This document shows positions 17,278 to 25,138 of a stretch of 64,000 nt of DNA, in pieces. Source of the DNA: Thioclava sp. SK-1 (GTDB taxonomy: Bacteria; Pseudomonadota; Alphaproteobacteria; Rhodobacterales; Rhodobacteraceae); assembly GCF_001705665.1 (NCBI RefSeq), contig NZ_MDHA01000042.1, forward strand, positions 85,223 through 149,222. Direction: 5' to 3'. The position numbers and the translations under genes are program-made. The notes beneath the pieces are model-generated. The model was not told the DNA's origin, did no database searches, and saw nothing but the letters and a program-made list of their open reading frames with translations. The first letter of the stretch is position 1, and every line of letters begins with the position of its first letter.

Positions 17278-18401
17278 GGGGCAACCGCCTTTGCCGGCAC
17301 ACGCAGTTTTTCATAGGTAGACAGCGCCGAACACGCCCCGCATTTTCCACAGCCAGCTTTGATATCTTCAGAGCGGATACCCGCTGCGGCCACCATCTGG
17401 CCCAAGGGGCGCAGGATCTGCGCCATAAATTCGGCAGTGGGTGCAGGGTGGCTTTCCAAAGGTGTGCCAGAGATCGGAACGAAAGGCACAACGAACGGGT
17501 AAACACCCATACCGCAAAGTTTTTCACCCATCTGAAGAATCGCGTCTACAGAGTCGCCCAGCCCCGCAAGGATATAGGTTGAGACCTGACCGCGCCCGAA
17601 GACCTTTACTGCCGCCTCAAAGCTTGAGTAATATTTTTCCAAAGGCACCGAAGCTTTTCCGGGCATAATACGTTTGCGGACCTCTGGGGTGACGGCTTCA
17701 AGATGCATCCCCAGCGTATCGATACCTGCATCGAACATGCGCTGGTGCCAGAGATCATCCTCGGGTGGCTCACATTGGCCCTGAAGCGGCAGATCGACCG
17801 CCGCTTTTATCGCGCGCGCACTGTCACATAGCACCTGCGCCCCACGGTCCTTACCTGCAGGGGTGCCGGTGGTCAGCACCATATGTTTAACCCCATCGAG
17901 CGCCACCGCCGCTTTGGCGACCTCGGCCAGTTGGGCCGGGGTCTTATGCGCAATGGTGCGCCCTGCCGCCAGCGACTGCCCAATAGAGCAAAACTGACAG
18001 GTCTTCTTGCGGCTTTCATACCGAATACATGTCTGCAACACCGTGGTTGCCAGCACATCCTTTGAATGGAGCGTAGCAATTTGACTATAGGGGATGCCGT
18101 CCACGGTGCTTAGGTCATAGAATTTGGCGCGCGATGGAAAGCGGATCTTGGCGACCTCGGCGCCGTCGCGCAGCACGCGGGCGGCTCCCGTCGCATCTGG
18201 GGCCTCGACCAGATAGGGGCTCTCAAAACTGGGGGCGGTATGGACAGGGATCATGACCGTTACATCGTTGATCGTAACGGCCTTGTGATCAGATGGGCCA
18301 GCGCCACCACGACGGCTATCTTGTCCCGCACGCGGGTCGATAAGCCGCATTCCATGGGTCTGAAGTTCGTTGATCAAATCGGACTGGGCGAACTCAGGCA
18401 T
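17271..18401 (-). CDS. nitD: MSMEG_0568-family radical SAM protein (NitD)
   Basis: A 376-residue radical SAM enzyme. The cluster-binding cysteines are Cys125, Cys135 and Cys138 (CX9CX2C) rather than the classic CX3CX2C; this unusual spacing fits the MSMEG_0568 family. [14 protein letters not shown] strand and [14 protein letters not shown] (a GxG SAM motif) follow in the TIM barrel. A second cysteine group near the C-terminus (CGKCGAC) may bind an auxiliary iron-sulfur centre. The gene overlaps nitC by 8 bases and nitE by 7. The reaction is unknown, but its constant link with the nitrilase suggests the two act on one small nitrogen compound. Confidence 0.9.
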   Translation of the reverse strand: MPEFAQSDLINELQTHGMRLIDPRAGQDSRRGGAGPSDHKAVTINDVTVMIPVHTAPSFESPYLVEAPDATGAARVLRDGAEVAKIRFPSRAKFYDLSTVDGIPYSQIATLHSKDVLATTVLQTCIRYESRKKTCQFCSIGQSLAAGRTIAHKTPAQLAEVAKAAVALDGVKHMVLTTGTPAGKDRGAQVLCDSARAIKAAVDLPLQGQCEPPEDDLWHQRMFDAGIDTLGMHLEAVTPEVRKRIMPGKASVPLEKYYSSFEAAVKVFGRGQVSTYILAGLGDSVDAILQMGEKLCGMGVYPFVVPFVPISGTPLESHPAPTAEFMAQILRPLGQMVAAAGIRSEDIKAGCGKCGACSALSTYEKLRVPAKAVAPC

Positions 18402-19350
18402 TGGTTTCCTCCGGTTGGTCCTCGATCACGTGGCGCGTTGTGGCTGGGCGTGTGTCGTGCAGAAGGCTCAAAAGCTCGGGCCGTGCATAATGACCAACGC
18501 TGTCCATCATACGTTTGCGCTTTGCGACCAGCTTCATATCCAGATCAGCGATCAAGATGCCCTCGCCGTGGGTCAAAGGGGCGACCAGATGCCGGCCTTC
18601 AGGGCTGATGATGCAGGTCATGCAGCCCGAACGCAGGCCCTTTTGCAAACTGGGGTCGGGGTGGATCTGGGCGATCTGATCTTCCGTCAGCCAGCCGGTG
18701 GCATTGACCACGAAACAACCCGCTTCCAAGGCATGGTGGCGCATGGTGACTTCGATCTGGTCGCGGAATATATCACCCACCAAAGAGCCAGGAAAATGCG
18801 CAGCATGGATCTCTTCGTGCTGGGTCATCAGCGCATAGCGGGCCAAGGGATTGTAATGTTCCCAACATGCAAGCGCGCCAACGCGACCCACACGTGTATC
18901 AACAACCTTCAAGCCCGCGCCATCGCCCTGGCCCCAGACCATACGCTCATGGTAGGTGGGCGTAATCTTGCGGCGTTTAAGAACAATCGTGCCATCGGTG
19001 TCGAATACCAGCTGCGTGTTATAAAGCGAACCGTGATCGCGTTCATTCACGCCCAGCACGATGACCATAGTATGGCTGCGTGCGGCCTGTGCCACGGCTT
19101 CTGTCTCGGCCGATGGAACGACAACCGCCTGTTCCATCAGCGCAAGATGGGGCGCACCTTGCTGAACCGGCGGAAGGACGAAAGAGAAATACGGATAATA
19201 GGGAACAAAGGTTTCCGGAAATACGAGGAAATCGACGCCTTTGCCTGCGGCTTCTGCAATCGCGTTCAAAACGCGTTCCATCGTGCCAGCGCGGCCAGAT
19301 AAATCTGGCGCAATCTGCACGGCGCCTGCGCGGATAATATCGGTTCGCAT
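18394..19350 (-). CDS. nitC: Nit6803-family nitrilase (NitC)
   Basis: A 318-residue carbon-nitrogen hydrolase that converts nitriles to acids and ammonia. The Glu-Lys-Cys triad is complete: Glu46 in FPETF, Lys128 in [12 protein letters not shown] and Cys162 in [10 protein letters not shown]. The CWEHYNP motif marks true aliphatic/aromatic nitrilases of the Nit6803 branch. The start at 19350 is supported by AAAGGCC upstream and by the usual family N-terminus; the open frame extends to 19623 but would overlap the intergenic hairpins. It lies 109 bases after nitB and overlaps nitD. Its role in the Nit1C pathway may be cyanide or nitrile assimilation (known for a Pseudomonas strain, inferred here). 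Confidence 0.93.
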   Translation of the reverse strand: MRTDIIRAGAVQIAPDLSGRAGTMERVLNAIAEAAGKGVDFLVFPETFVPYYPYFSFVLPPVQQGAPHLALMEQAVVVPSAETEAVAQAARSHTMVIVLGVNERDHGSLYNTQLVFDTDGTIVLKRRKITPTYHERMVWGQGDGAGLKVVDTRVGRVGALACWEHYNPLARYALMTQHEEIHAAHFPGSLVGDIFRDQIEVTMRHHALEAGCFVVNATGWLTEDQIAQIHPDPSLQKGLRSGCMTCIISPEGRHLVAPLTHGEGILIADLDMKLVAKRKRMMDSVGHYARPELLSLLHDTRPATTRHVIEDQPEETNA

Positions 19351-19386
19351 CGGAATTGGCCTTTCGCATCGAACTGGGCAAAGAGC

Positions 19387-19414
19387 GCTTCGGACCCCGT
19401 GTGGGCTCCGAAGC
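19387..19414. promoter_or_regulatory. Hairpin between nitB and nitC
   Basis: A perfect 8-bp inverted repeat (GCTTCGGA / TCCGAAGC) encloses a smaller CCC/GGG pairing with a four-base loop, giving a stem of about 11 pairs with one mismatch. It sits in the nitB-nitC spacer and has no T-run, so it is more likely an RNA processing or attenuation structure than a full terminator. Confidence 0.7.
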
Positions 19415-19452
19415 CAAAGGCCAGGCTGAAACATATCGCCTGCCCACGGGAG

Positions 19453-19470
19453 GGACGGTTCAGACCGTCC
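19453..19470. promoter_or_regulatory. Hairpin overlapping the nitB stop codon
   Basis: GGACGGT and ACCGTCC form a perfect 7-bp stem with a four-base loop. It covers the last codons and stop of nitB (stop at 19462-19460 on the minus strand). Together with the next hairpin downstream it could lower transcription or protect the nitB message, leaving nitB more abundant than the rest of the operon. Confidence 0.6.
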
Positions 19471-19942
19471 AAGTGTCGAGAATGACGGCATTGTCTTTTT
19501 TGTGCAGCAAGATGCAGTCAAGCACGTCTTGCGGCGCAATTGGGGTGATCCCTTCGATAAGCGACGCTTCGCCATGACCATAAAGAGCCTGCAGGGCAAA
19601 GCGGCAGGCATAGACCTTGCCACCTTCAGACATGAACTTTTTCAGGTTGCTGTTGAAGTTCAGATGGCCCGGAAATGCTTCGTCGCCCAGCGTTGGGAAG
19701 CCGCGCTGAATGCCCAGCGTCACGCCCGGCCCATACAGCAGAATTGATGTCTCATAGCCTTTGCGGTTGAGGCGGATCGCGTTGAGAATATTCACAAGCC
19801 CGATGGAGCCTTCAAACGCAACGGTATGGAACGTGACAAGCGCCTTCTCGCCCTCATCCGCTTTGACATCTTCGAAGACTTTCTCTTCGTAATCGACGAA
19901 AAAATCCCCGTCCTTATGCGTCTCTTTGGTTACCTGCGGCAT
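19460..19942 (-). CDS. nitB: MSMEG_0572/Sll0783-family nitrogen starvation response protein (NitB)
   Basis: A 160-residue soluble protein of the Sll0783 family, first gene of the Nit1C operon. The start at 19942 (MPQVTKE) is chosen because CGGAGGG lies 6 bases upstream; an open frame to 19996 has no such site. Recognisable parts are [23 protein letters not shown], then [20 protein letters not shown] and [16 protein letters not shown], a DsrE-like alpha/beta pattern with one cysteine. In cyanobacteria the homologue is induced by nitrogen starvation. It faces the divergent MocR regulator across a 274-base region with operator-like repeats. Confidence 0.88.
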   Translation of the reverse strand: MPQVTKETHKDGDFFVDYEEKVFEDVKADEGEKALVTFHTVAFEGSIGLVNILNAIRLNRKGYETSILLYGPGVTLGIQRGFPTLGDEAFPGHLNFNSNLKKFMSEGGKVYACRFALQALYGHGEASLIEGITPIAPQDVLDCILLHKKDNAVILDTWTV

Positions 19943-20030
19943 GAAGCCCTCCGTGTTACTGTGTGGGTTCATGCTGACAAAGTTCAATACATGCAATCAA
20001 TAATCGGTCTAATGACCATTCAATTAAAAA

Positions 20031-20063
20031 CACAAAATGCATACATTGTGATTTCATTTTGTG
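20031..20063. promoter_or_regulatory. Operator-like inverted repeat in nitB-mocR intergenic region
   Basis: CACAAAATG (20031-20039) and CATTTTGTG (20055-20063) form a perfect 9-bp inverted repeat with a 15-base spacer. Inside it begins AAAATGCATACA (20034-20045), which recurs 114 bases to the right. The site is roughly midway between the nitB and mocR starts, as expected for a regulator controlling both. Confidence 0.6.
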
Positions 20064-20147
20064 CAAATGAACGCTTTTTGCTATCTTTTTGATCAATATT
20101 TCAATCAGGCAGGGCCAAAATTTCGCCTGCGCACCGGTTTTCAGTTT

Positions 20148-20159
20148 AAAATGCATACA
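20148..20159. repeat. Second copy of AAAATGCATACA
   Basis: This is an exact 12-base direct repeat of 20034-20045. MocR-type regulators commonly bind direct repeats in divergent promoter regions, so the pair is a good candidate for the binding site of the regulator at 20217. It lies about 58 bases before that gene's start. Confidence 0.55.
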
Positions 20160-20216
20160 ATTCGACTTCATTATCTTGAAACGCCTGCTATCAATGCGCC
20201 AAGCAGGAGAAGTTGC

Positions 20217-21584
20217 ATGATGAACTGGATTCCCACCCATATGGCCGAGGGCGTGCCGCGCTACATCGCAATTGCGGATGCGATCGCCACCGACATCCGC
20301 GAAGGCCGCCTTGCTGCCGGGGACCGATTGCCGCCGCAGCGCAAACTGGCTGCCGATCTGGGGATCGACTTCACAACAGTCTCGCGGGGCTTTGCCGAAG
20401 CACAAAATCGGGGCCTGATTACAAGCCATGTCGGACGCGGCACATTCGTAACCCAGGCCAAAGCCCGGGACACCGTCGATCCGGCGCGGGCGGCGGCAGA
20501 AGATCTGTCGATGAATATGCCGCCCGAACCCACCGATCCCGACCTGCGTGCGCGCATGAAAGAGGGGCTGGATTATATCGGCGCCAATCTTATCGAATTG
20601 CTGCGCTATCAATCCCCCATCGGCACCGAACGTGACCGCGAAGCGGCGTCGATCTGGCTTAGCATGCGTGGGATGGTCCCTGCTCTTGAGCGTGTTGCGG
20701 TTACCCCCGGCGCCCATGCGACGATGGCTGCAATTTTGTCAATCATCGCCAAGCCGGGCGACAAGATCTTATGCGAAGAAATCACCTACCCAGGCCTGCG
20801 CAATATCGCGGGCCGCTTCGGGGTCGATTTGGTGGGCTTGCCGATGGATCAAGACGGCGTTCTTCCCGATGCGCTGGACGAGGCGATTGGTCGGCACCGC
20901 CCCAAGGCGCTTTATCTCAATCCGACATTGCAAAATCCGACGACCCTGACTGTGCCCGAACCACGGCGACTTGCGCTTGCAGAGATCTTGCGACATCACG
21001 CACTTACATTGATCGAGGACGATGCGTATGGGTTCATCCCAGCACGCGCGCCGGCGCCAATCGCCGTGTCCATTCCAGACCTGACCTGGCATATCGGCGG
21101 GCTCGCCAAATGTATTGGGGCGGGGTTGCGCCTGGCGTATACGGTGGCCCCTTCGGCCAAATGTGCTTTCCGGTTAACGCAGGCAGTCCGCGCGCTTTCC
21201 GTAATGCCATCCCCACTTTCGATGGCATTGACCACACAATGGATCGAGGATGGCACGGCAGACAGTATCCGCCGCTTTATTCGCGCCGAAAGCGCCGCCC
21301 GCCAAACGCTGGCCGCGCAGGCGCTTGAGGGGTTTGAGTTTAAAAGCGCGCCGAACGCCTTTAATCTGTGGCTTGAGCTGCCTGAGGGCATCGGTCGCGC
21401 CGATGTCATCGCGCGGCTTGCTGGACGAAAGCTTAGTCTGATGCCCTCCGATGCGTTCACTGTTGCAGGACAACCACCTGAACGGCTTCGGGTAAGCCTT
21501 GGCGGTTCAATCTCGCGCGAGATGCTTAAGGAGAATCTGCTTCACCTTAATCATGCGCTTTCACTCGACAGTTTTTTGGGATGA
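20217..21584 (+). CDS. MocR-type GntR/aminotransferase transcription regulator
   Basis: 455 residues from the ATG at 20217, which follows CAGGAGA. An N-terminal GntR winged helix (about 12-80: YIAIADAIATDIREGRLAAG, then LAADLGIDFTTVSRGFAEA and GLITSHVGRGTFV) is fused to a type-I PLP aminotransferase fold. The likely PLP lysine lies in IGGLAKCIGAGLRLAY, the conserved Asn in LYLNPTLQNPT and the Asp/Tyr in EDDAYGFI. Such regulators sense PLP adducts or amino compounds. Divergent position to the nit operon makes it the probable regulator of that cluster, which is inference. An upstream ATG at 20061 would overlap the operator-like repeats. Confidence 0.92.
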   Translation: MMNWIPTHMAEGVPRYIAIADAIATDIREGRLAAGDRLPPQRKLAADLGIDFTTVSRGFAEAQNRGLITSHVGRGTFVTQAKARDTVDPARAAAEDLSMNMPPEPTDPDLRARMKEGLDYIGANLIELLRYQSPIGTERDREAASIWLSMRGMVPALERVAVTPGAHATMAAILSIIAKPGDKILCEEITYPGLRNIAGRFGVDLVGLPMDQDGVLPDALDEAIGRHRPKALYLNPTLQNPTTLTVPEPRRLALAEILRHHALTLIEDDAYGFIPARAPAPIAVSIPDLTWHIGGLAKCIGAGLRLAYTVAPSAKCAFRLTQAVRALSVMPSPLSMALTTQWIEDGTADSIRRFIRAESAARQTLAAQALEGFEFKSAPNAFNLWLELPEGIGRADVIARLAGRKLSLMPSDAFTVAGQPPERLRVSLGGSISREMLKENLLHLNHALSLDSFLG

Positions 21585-22181
21585 ACATGCCTGCGCATTA
21601 GGAATGCGGGGGGATCGCCCGGGCTTGTCCGATGTGGCTGTTTTGGATGGGTCTGTGACACATGCGCCATTCCCGGTTCGTCGTGATGAAGAGATCCGCG
21701 ATGATATGCTAGGGGTGCGCCAAATGATCCATTGTCACCAATCCAAACGGTCAACTCGCGCCTGGAGCTGATATTGCTTTTGCGATCATATGGCTTGGTC
21801 AGTCTCGGTCTTTTCCTTGTGAGCAACCGCAGGGCGTTTTCCCAATCAACTGCAGGCCGTAGTGCAGTCCAACACATTGGCGCGAATGCGATCAATGCCC
21901 GATCTGTTATACCGAAAATCAACACACCCACATCGTAACGAGCAAACCTTCTGCATAGCAGAGCATAACCTTGGGCGTCAGCGGCGCGAATATTGCAATT
22001 TGATCATTGCAATAATCGATCAATTTAAATAAATGATTGCATAAAGCATTTCATCTTTGAGTCGCCAGAACATTGCTATTCTGGCGAATGCACACGGTGG
22101 GGACGTCTAGGACAACCGGCACATATCCAAAGATACCGCCGTCCTGCGTCTGTTTTTGAAATCGGAGAAGGTAGAGAAACG
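21585..22181. other. Non-coding stretch, possibly gene remnant plus control region
   Basis: About 600 bases without a convincing gene. The left part (21585-21770) has an open plus-strand frame (including GLSDVAVLDGSVTHAPFP and RRDEEIRDDMLGVRQM) that looks like real protein sequence but has no start of its own and no family I recognise; it may be a remnant. The right part (21985-22090) is AT-rich and full of repeats: ATTGCAA at 21992, 22006 and (ATTGCAT) 22036, and the inverted repeat TTGATC/GATCAA at 22000-22023. This is probably the control region of the genes that start at 22182. Confidence 0.4.
22063..22086. promoter_or_regulatory. Perfect palindromic operator candidate upstream of small membrane protein gene
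   Basis: CGCCAGAA (22063-22070) and TTCTGGCG (22079-22086) form a perfect 8-bp inverted repeat with an 8-base spacer. It ends 95 bases before the start at 22182 and lies just right of the AT-rich ATTGCAA repeats. The size and symmetry suit a dimeric repressor site. No regulator can be assigned; the nearest is the MocR protein. Confidence 0.5.
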
Positions 22182-22343
22182 ATGATCTGGGTTCCAATAG
22201 TCCTCGGCATCTTCAAAGTCAGTGTCCTTGGTGCGACCATATTCTTGTCGATCAAGTCGCACCGCGACGGCGAGAAGGAAGAGCAACTTAAGAAAGAAGC
22301 GCGGGAGCAAGAGGAACGCCTTCAACATTCTCATGAAACCTGA
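22182..22343 (+). CDS. Small single-pass membrane protein (53 aa)
   Basis: A short gene with a good Shine-Dalgarno sequence (GGAGAAGG, 22164-22171) and clear protein features. One membrane helix (residues about 3-24: WVPIVLGIFKVSVLGATIFLS) is followed by a highly charged, probably helical tail rich in Lys, Glu, Gln and Arg (DGEKEEQLKKEAREQEERL), ending HSHET. No family was recognised. It might be a small regulator or subunit of a membrane protein. A gene for a larger partner might have been lost from the 300 bases that follow. Frame, initiation site and amphipathic pattern support it as real. Confidence 0.6.
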   Translation: MIWVPIVLGIFKVSVLGATIFLSIKSHRDGEKEEQLKKEAREQEERLQHSHET

Positions 22344-22645
22344 ACATCCAAAGCCCGATTGCGGCAGGCGCGTGACGGGGGAATACGAAGGAACCGCAGC
22401 GTGATTGATGGTATCAGCAGATCAGACGCTGGCGCCGTGTGATGTTGAATGCTTGCTGGCCGACCGCATCGCCGACGGCAAAAGACATCACCGGCTTCGC
22501 CCCCGATATGTGCATTTTATGCCGGGCATAGGATCGACCTAATCAATGACTACAAATTCCATAATTTTCACGAAGTCAGACCTTTACTAAGATCGATCCT
22601 GACCAAGCCGGCCCTTTCTTTGCCGGCAGTGAAAGGATCTCCTGT
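22344..22645. other. Intergenic stretch between small protein gene and flavoprotein gene
   Basis: About 300 bases. GAAGGAACC followed by a GTG (22401) opens a 13-codon frame (VIDGISRSDAGAV) that stops at once. It could be the start of a deleted gene behind the small membrane protein. Near the right end GAAAGGATCTCCTGT provides the ribosome binding site of the flavoprotein gene. GCCGGC repeats around a T-rich loop at 22608-22627 could form a weak hairpin. Nothing else was recognised. Confidence 0.35.
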
Positions 22646-23932
22646 ATGTCGATCGAACGCGTTGATACCCTTGTTGTCGGAGCCGGACAGGCTGGCGTCG
22701 CGATGAGTGAGCACCTTGGAAATGCTGGTGTATCGCACTTAGTTCTGGAACGCTCTCGGGTTGCGGAGGCGTGGCGCACGCATCGCTGGGATTCGCTTGT
22801 TGCGAACGGCCCTGCCTGGCATGATCGCTTCCCCGGTATGGAATTCGACGCCGATCCCGACGCTTTCGTATCCAAGCAAGGTGTGGCGGAGTATCTAGAG
22901 TCCTATGCCAAGATGATCAACGCCCCGATCCGCACCGGGGTCGAGGTAAGCTCCGTCACACGGCTTGAAGGGCGCCCGGGATTCCGGGTTGAGACATCGA
23001 AAGGCCCTATCGAGGCCTGTAATGTTGTGGCTGCCACCGGGCCTTTTCAGACGGCTGTGATCCCCGACGTGATCCCGACAAAATCCGCGCTTAGGCAAAT
23101 TCATTCCAGCCAATATCGCAATTCCTATGATCTGCCCGCGGGCGGTGTCCTTGTGATTGGGGCGGGTTCGTCAGGTGTTCAGATCGCGGATGAATTGAAC
23201 CGGGCTGGACGCAACGTGTTTTTGTCAGTCGGCCCTCATGATCGCCCGCCGCGCGCCTATCGTGGCCGCGATTTCGTCTGGTGGCTTGGTGTGCTTGGTC
23301 TGTGGAATATGGAAACACCGGCCCCTGGCACCGAACATGTGACCATAGCGGTCAGTGGCGCCCGAGGCGGGCAGACCATCGATTTCCGCGATTTGGCCGC
23401 GCAAGGGATTACCCTTTTGGGGCGCAGCAGTGCCTTTTCGGACGGGCAATTGCATTTTGCCCATGACCTGCGGCGCAACATCGAAGGCGGAGACGAAAAC
23501 CACCTGAATTTGCTGCGCGCTGCTGATGCTTATGTGGTAGCCAATGGCCTTGACCTGCCCGAGGAGCCGCAGGCCCATCATTTGGGCGCCTTGCCCGTCT
23601 GCGTAACCGATCCGATTTTGTCATTGGATCTTGCAAAGGCCGGTATCACCACCGTCATTTGGGCCACCGGCTTCGGTGTCGATTATTCCTGGATGAAGCT
23701 GGATTGTTTTGACGCGGCGGGCCGCCCGATCCATCAACGCGGCGTCGGAAAGGAACCGGGCATCTTCTTTCTTGGTCTACCGTGGCAATCGCGGCGCGGT
23801 TCCAGCTTTATCTGGGGGGTCTGGCATGATGCGAAACATGTCGCCGATCAGATCACGACACAGGCAAAATATATGGACTACCATGCCAAGGCGCATGCAG
23901 CCGTCACCAAACCCGCCGAAACACACGCTTAA
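22646..23932 (+). CDS. FAD/NAD(P)-dependent monooxygenase-like oxidoreductase
   Basis: A 428-residue flavoprotein of the same group as NitH (14186). The FAD motif is LVVGAGQAGVAMSEHLG at residue 10, followed by RTHRWDSLVANGPAW. The NADPH motif is VLVIGAGSSGVQIADEL, and the third motif is VIWATGFGVDYSWMK. It is followed by RidA and DUF1028 genes in the same direction, with gaps of 66 and 11 bases. The set suggests oxidation of an amine or N-heterocycle with release of reactive enamine/imine products that RidA removes. The substrate is not shown by the sequence. Confidence 0.85.
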   Translation: MSIERVDTLVVGAGQAGVAMSEHLGNAGVSHLVLERSRVAEAWRTHRWDSLVANGPAWHDRFPGMEFDADPDAFVSKQGVAEYLESYAKMINAPIRTGVEVSSVTRLEGRPGFRVETSKGPIEACNVVAATGPFQTAVIPDVIPTKSALRQIHSSQYRNSYDLPAGGVLVIGAGSSGVQIADELNRAGRNVFLSVGPHDRPPRAYRGRDFVWWLGVLGLWNMETPAPGTEHVTIAVSGARGGQTIDFRDLAAQGITLLGRSSAFSDGQLHFAHDLRRNIEGGDENHLNLLRAADAYVVANGLDLPEEPQAHHLGALPVCVTDPILSLDLAKAGITTVIWATGFGVDYSWMKLDCFDAAGRPIHQRGVGKEPGIFFLGLPWQSRRGSSFIWGVWHDAKHVADQITTQAKYMDYHAKAHAAVTKPAETHA

Positions 23933-23998
23933 TTTCACTGTCATTTCCTGCGCGGGCAGCTGATACGCCGCTCCTGTGCGCATTTTCTGGAGGCCATC

Positions 23999-24418
23999 AT
24001 GGCGCATACGCGTATTCGTAAATTCAACACACGCGATACCTATCCCGAGCAGCAGCTCGACAATGATCTTTGCCAGGCTGTGGTGGCAGAGGGGAAGATG
24101 GTATTTCTGCGTGGCCAATGTCCACAAAACCTTGACGATGCCAAAACCATTGCCAGCCATGACCCGGTGGAACAAACCCATAAGGTGATGCAAAATATCC
24201 TCCAATTGATGGAGGAGGCGGGCGGCGCGATGGAACATGTGTGTCGCGTGCAGGTCTTCTTGACCGATGTTCGCCACCGCGAGGCCGTTTACCGGACCAT
24301 GGGCGAATATATCAAAGGCGTGCATCCCGTGTCGACAGGGCTTGTGGTGACTGCGCTTGCACGGCCTGACTGGCTGGTCGAAATTGAGGCCACCGCCGTC
24401 ATTCCTACCCAGCGCTGA
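23999..24418 (+). CDS. RidA/YjgF-family enamine/imine deaminase
   Basis: A 139-residue protein of the RidA (Rid) superfamily, whose best known members hydrolyse reactive 2-aminoacrylate and other imines. GGAGG lies 7 bases before the ATG. The family core is MVFLRGQCPQNL, then QTHKVMQNILQLMEEAGG and VCRVQVFLTDVRHREAVYRTM. The family's usual catalytic arginine would fall in the segment HPVSTGLVVTALARPDWLVEIEATA, near Arg127. It is probably not RidA itself but one of the Rid1-7 subfamilies that accompany catabolic operons. Its neighbours, a flavin oxidoreductase and DUF1028, support that. Confidence 0.88.
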   Translation: MAHTRIRKFNTRDTYPEQQLDNDLCQAVVAEGKMVFLRGQCPQNLDDAKTIASHDPVEQTHKVMQNILQLMEEAGGAMEHVCRVQVFLTDVRHREAVYRTMGEYIKGVHPVSTGLVVTALARPDWLVEIEATAVIPTQR

Positions 24419-24429
24419 AAGGCCATCCC

Positions 24430-25104
24430 ATGACATTTTCTCTTGTCGCCCGTTGTGCCCAAACCGGCATGTTCGGCGTTGCTGTGTCATCTTCCTCACC
24501 GGCCGTTGCAGCCCGCTGCGCCTATGCGCGCGCGGGGGTGGGTGCCGTCGCTTCGCAAAATATTACAGACCCCACGTTGGGGCCACGCACGCTGGACCTG
24601 ATGGAACGCGGCATGTCCGCCGATGAGGCAGTGGCAGAAATTCAAGCCACCGCGCGCTTTGTCGAATATCGGCAAGTGTTGGCAGTAGATGCTGCCGGTG
24701 GCACGGCATTGCATTCCGGCCCGAACTCTCTTGGTATCTGGACACAGGCTGTGCAACCCAATGTTGTTTCGGCAGGAAACTTGCTGGCAAATGATCGCGT
24801 GCCAGAGGCCATCGTAGCGGCCTTTAGCGCGGCGCCGGGGCACCTTGGCGATCGCCTGATCGCTGCAATGCGGGCGGGCCTGGCCGCGGGTGGCGAGGCT
24901 GGTCCGCTACATTCCGCGGGGATGTTGCTGGTGGATAAGGTGGCGTGGCCGGTCGCTGATCTGCGCTGCGACTGGACCGAAGATTGCCCGATAGATGCTT
25001 TGGCTACGGCCTGGGACATCTATAAGCCCCAGCTTGAAGACTATGTGACCCGCGCGCTTGACCCGCGTGCAGCCCCCTCATACGGGGTTCCGGGCAATGA
25101 ATAA
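24430..25104 (+). CDS. DUF1028-family protein (Ntn-hydrolase-like)
   Basis: A 224-residue protein of the DUF1028 family. These proteins share an Ntn-hydrolase-like fold and often occur next to RidA and amidohydrolase genes. The characteristic start is MTFSLVARCAQTGMFGVAVSS, followed by VGAVASQNITDPTLGPRTLDLM and GNLLANDRVPEAIVAAF. It begins 11 bases after ridA. Homologues have been suggested to hydrolyse amides or peptides, but no substrate is established. It ends 34 bases before the convergent nucleoside hydrolase gene. A GGGGGC/GCCCCC inverted repeat at 25112-25138 could serve as a shared transcription end. Confidence 0.85.
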   Translation: MTFSLVARCAQTGMFGVAVSSSSPAVAARCAYARAGVGAVASQNITDPTLGPRTLDLMERGMSADEAVAEIQATARFVEYRQVLAVDAAGGTALHSGPNSLGIWTQAVQPNVVSAGNLLANDRVPEAIVAAFSAAPGHLGDRLIAAMRAGLAAGGEAGPLHSAGMLLVDKVAWPVADLRCDWTEDCPIDALATAWDIYKPQLEDYVTRALDPRAAPSYGVPGNE

Positions 25105-25138
25105 CGCCTACGGGGGCATGAAAAGGTCCGACGCCCCC

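Noticed and set aside
21499..21771. Plus-strand frame of 90 codons after the MocR gene
   Set aside because: It overlaps the end of the MocR gene in another frame, lacks a ribosome binding site and matches no family; at most it is a gene remnant.
25112..25138. GGGGGC/GCCCCC inverted repeat as a firm terminator
   Set aside because: The stem is only six pairs with a 15-base loop and no T-run on either strand; it is mentioned only as a possible transcription end.
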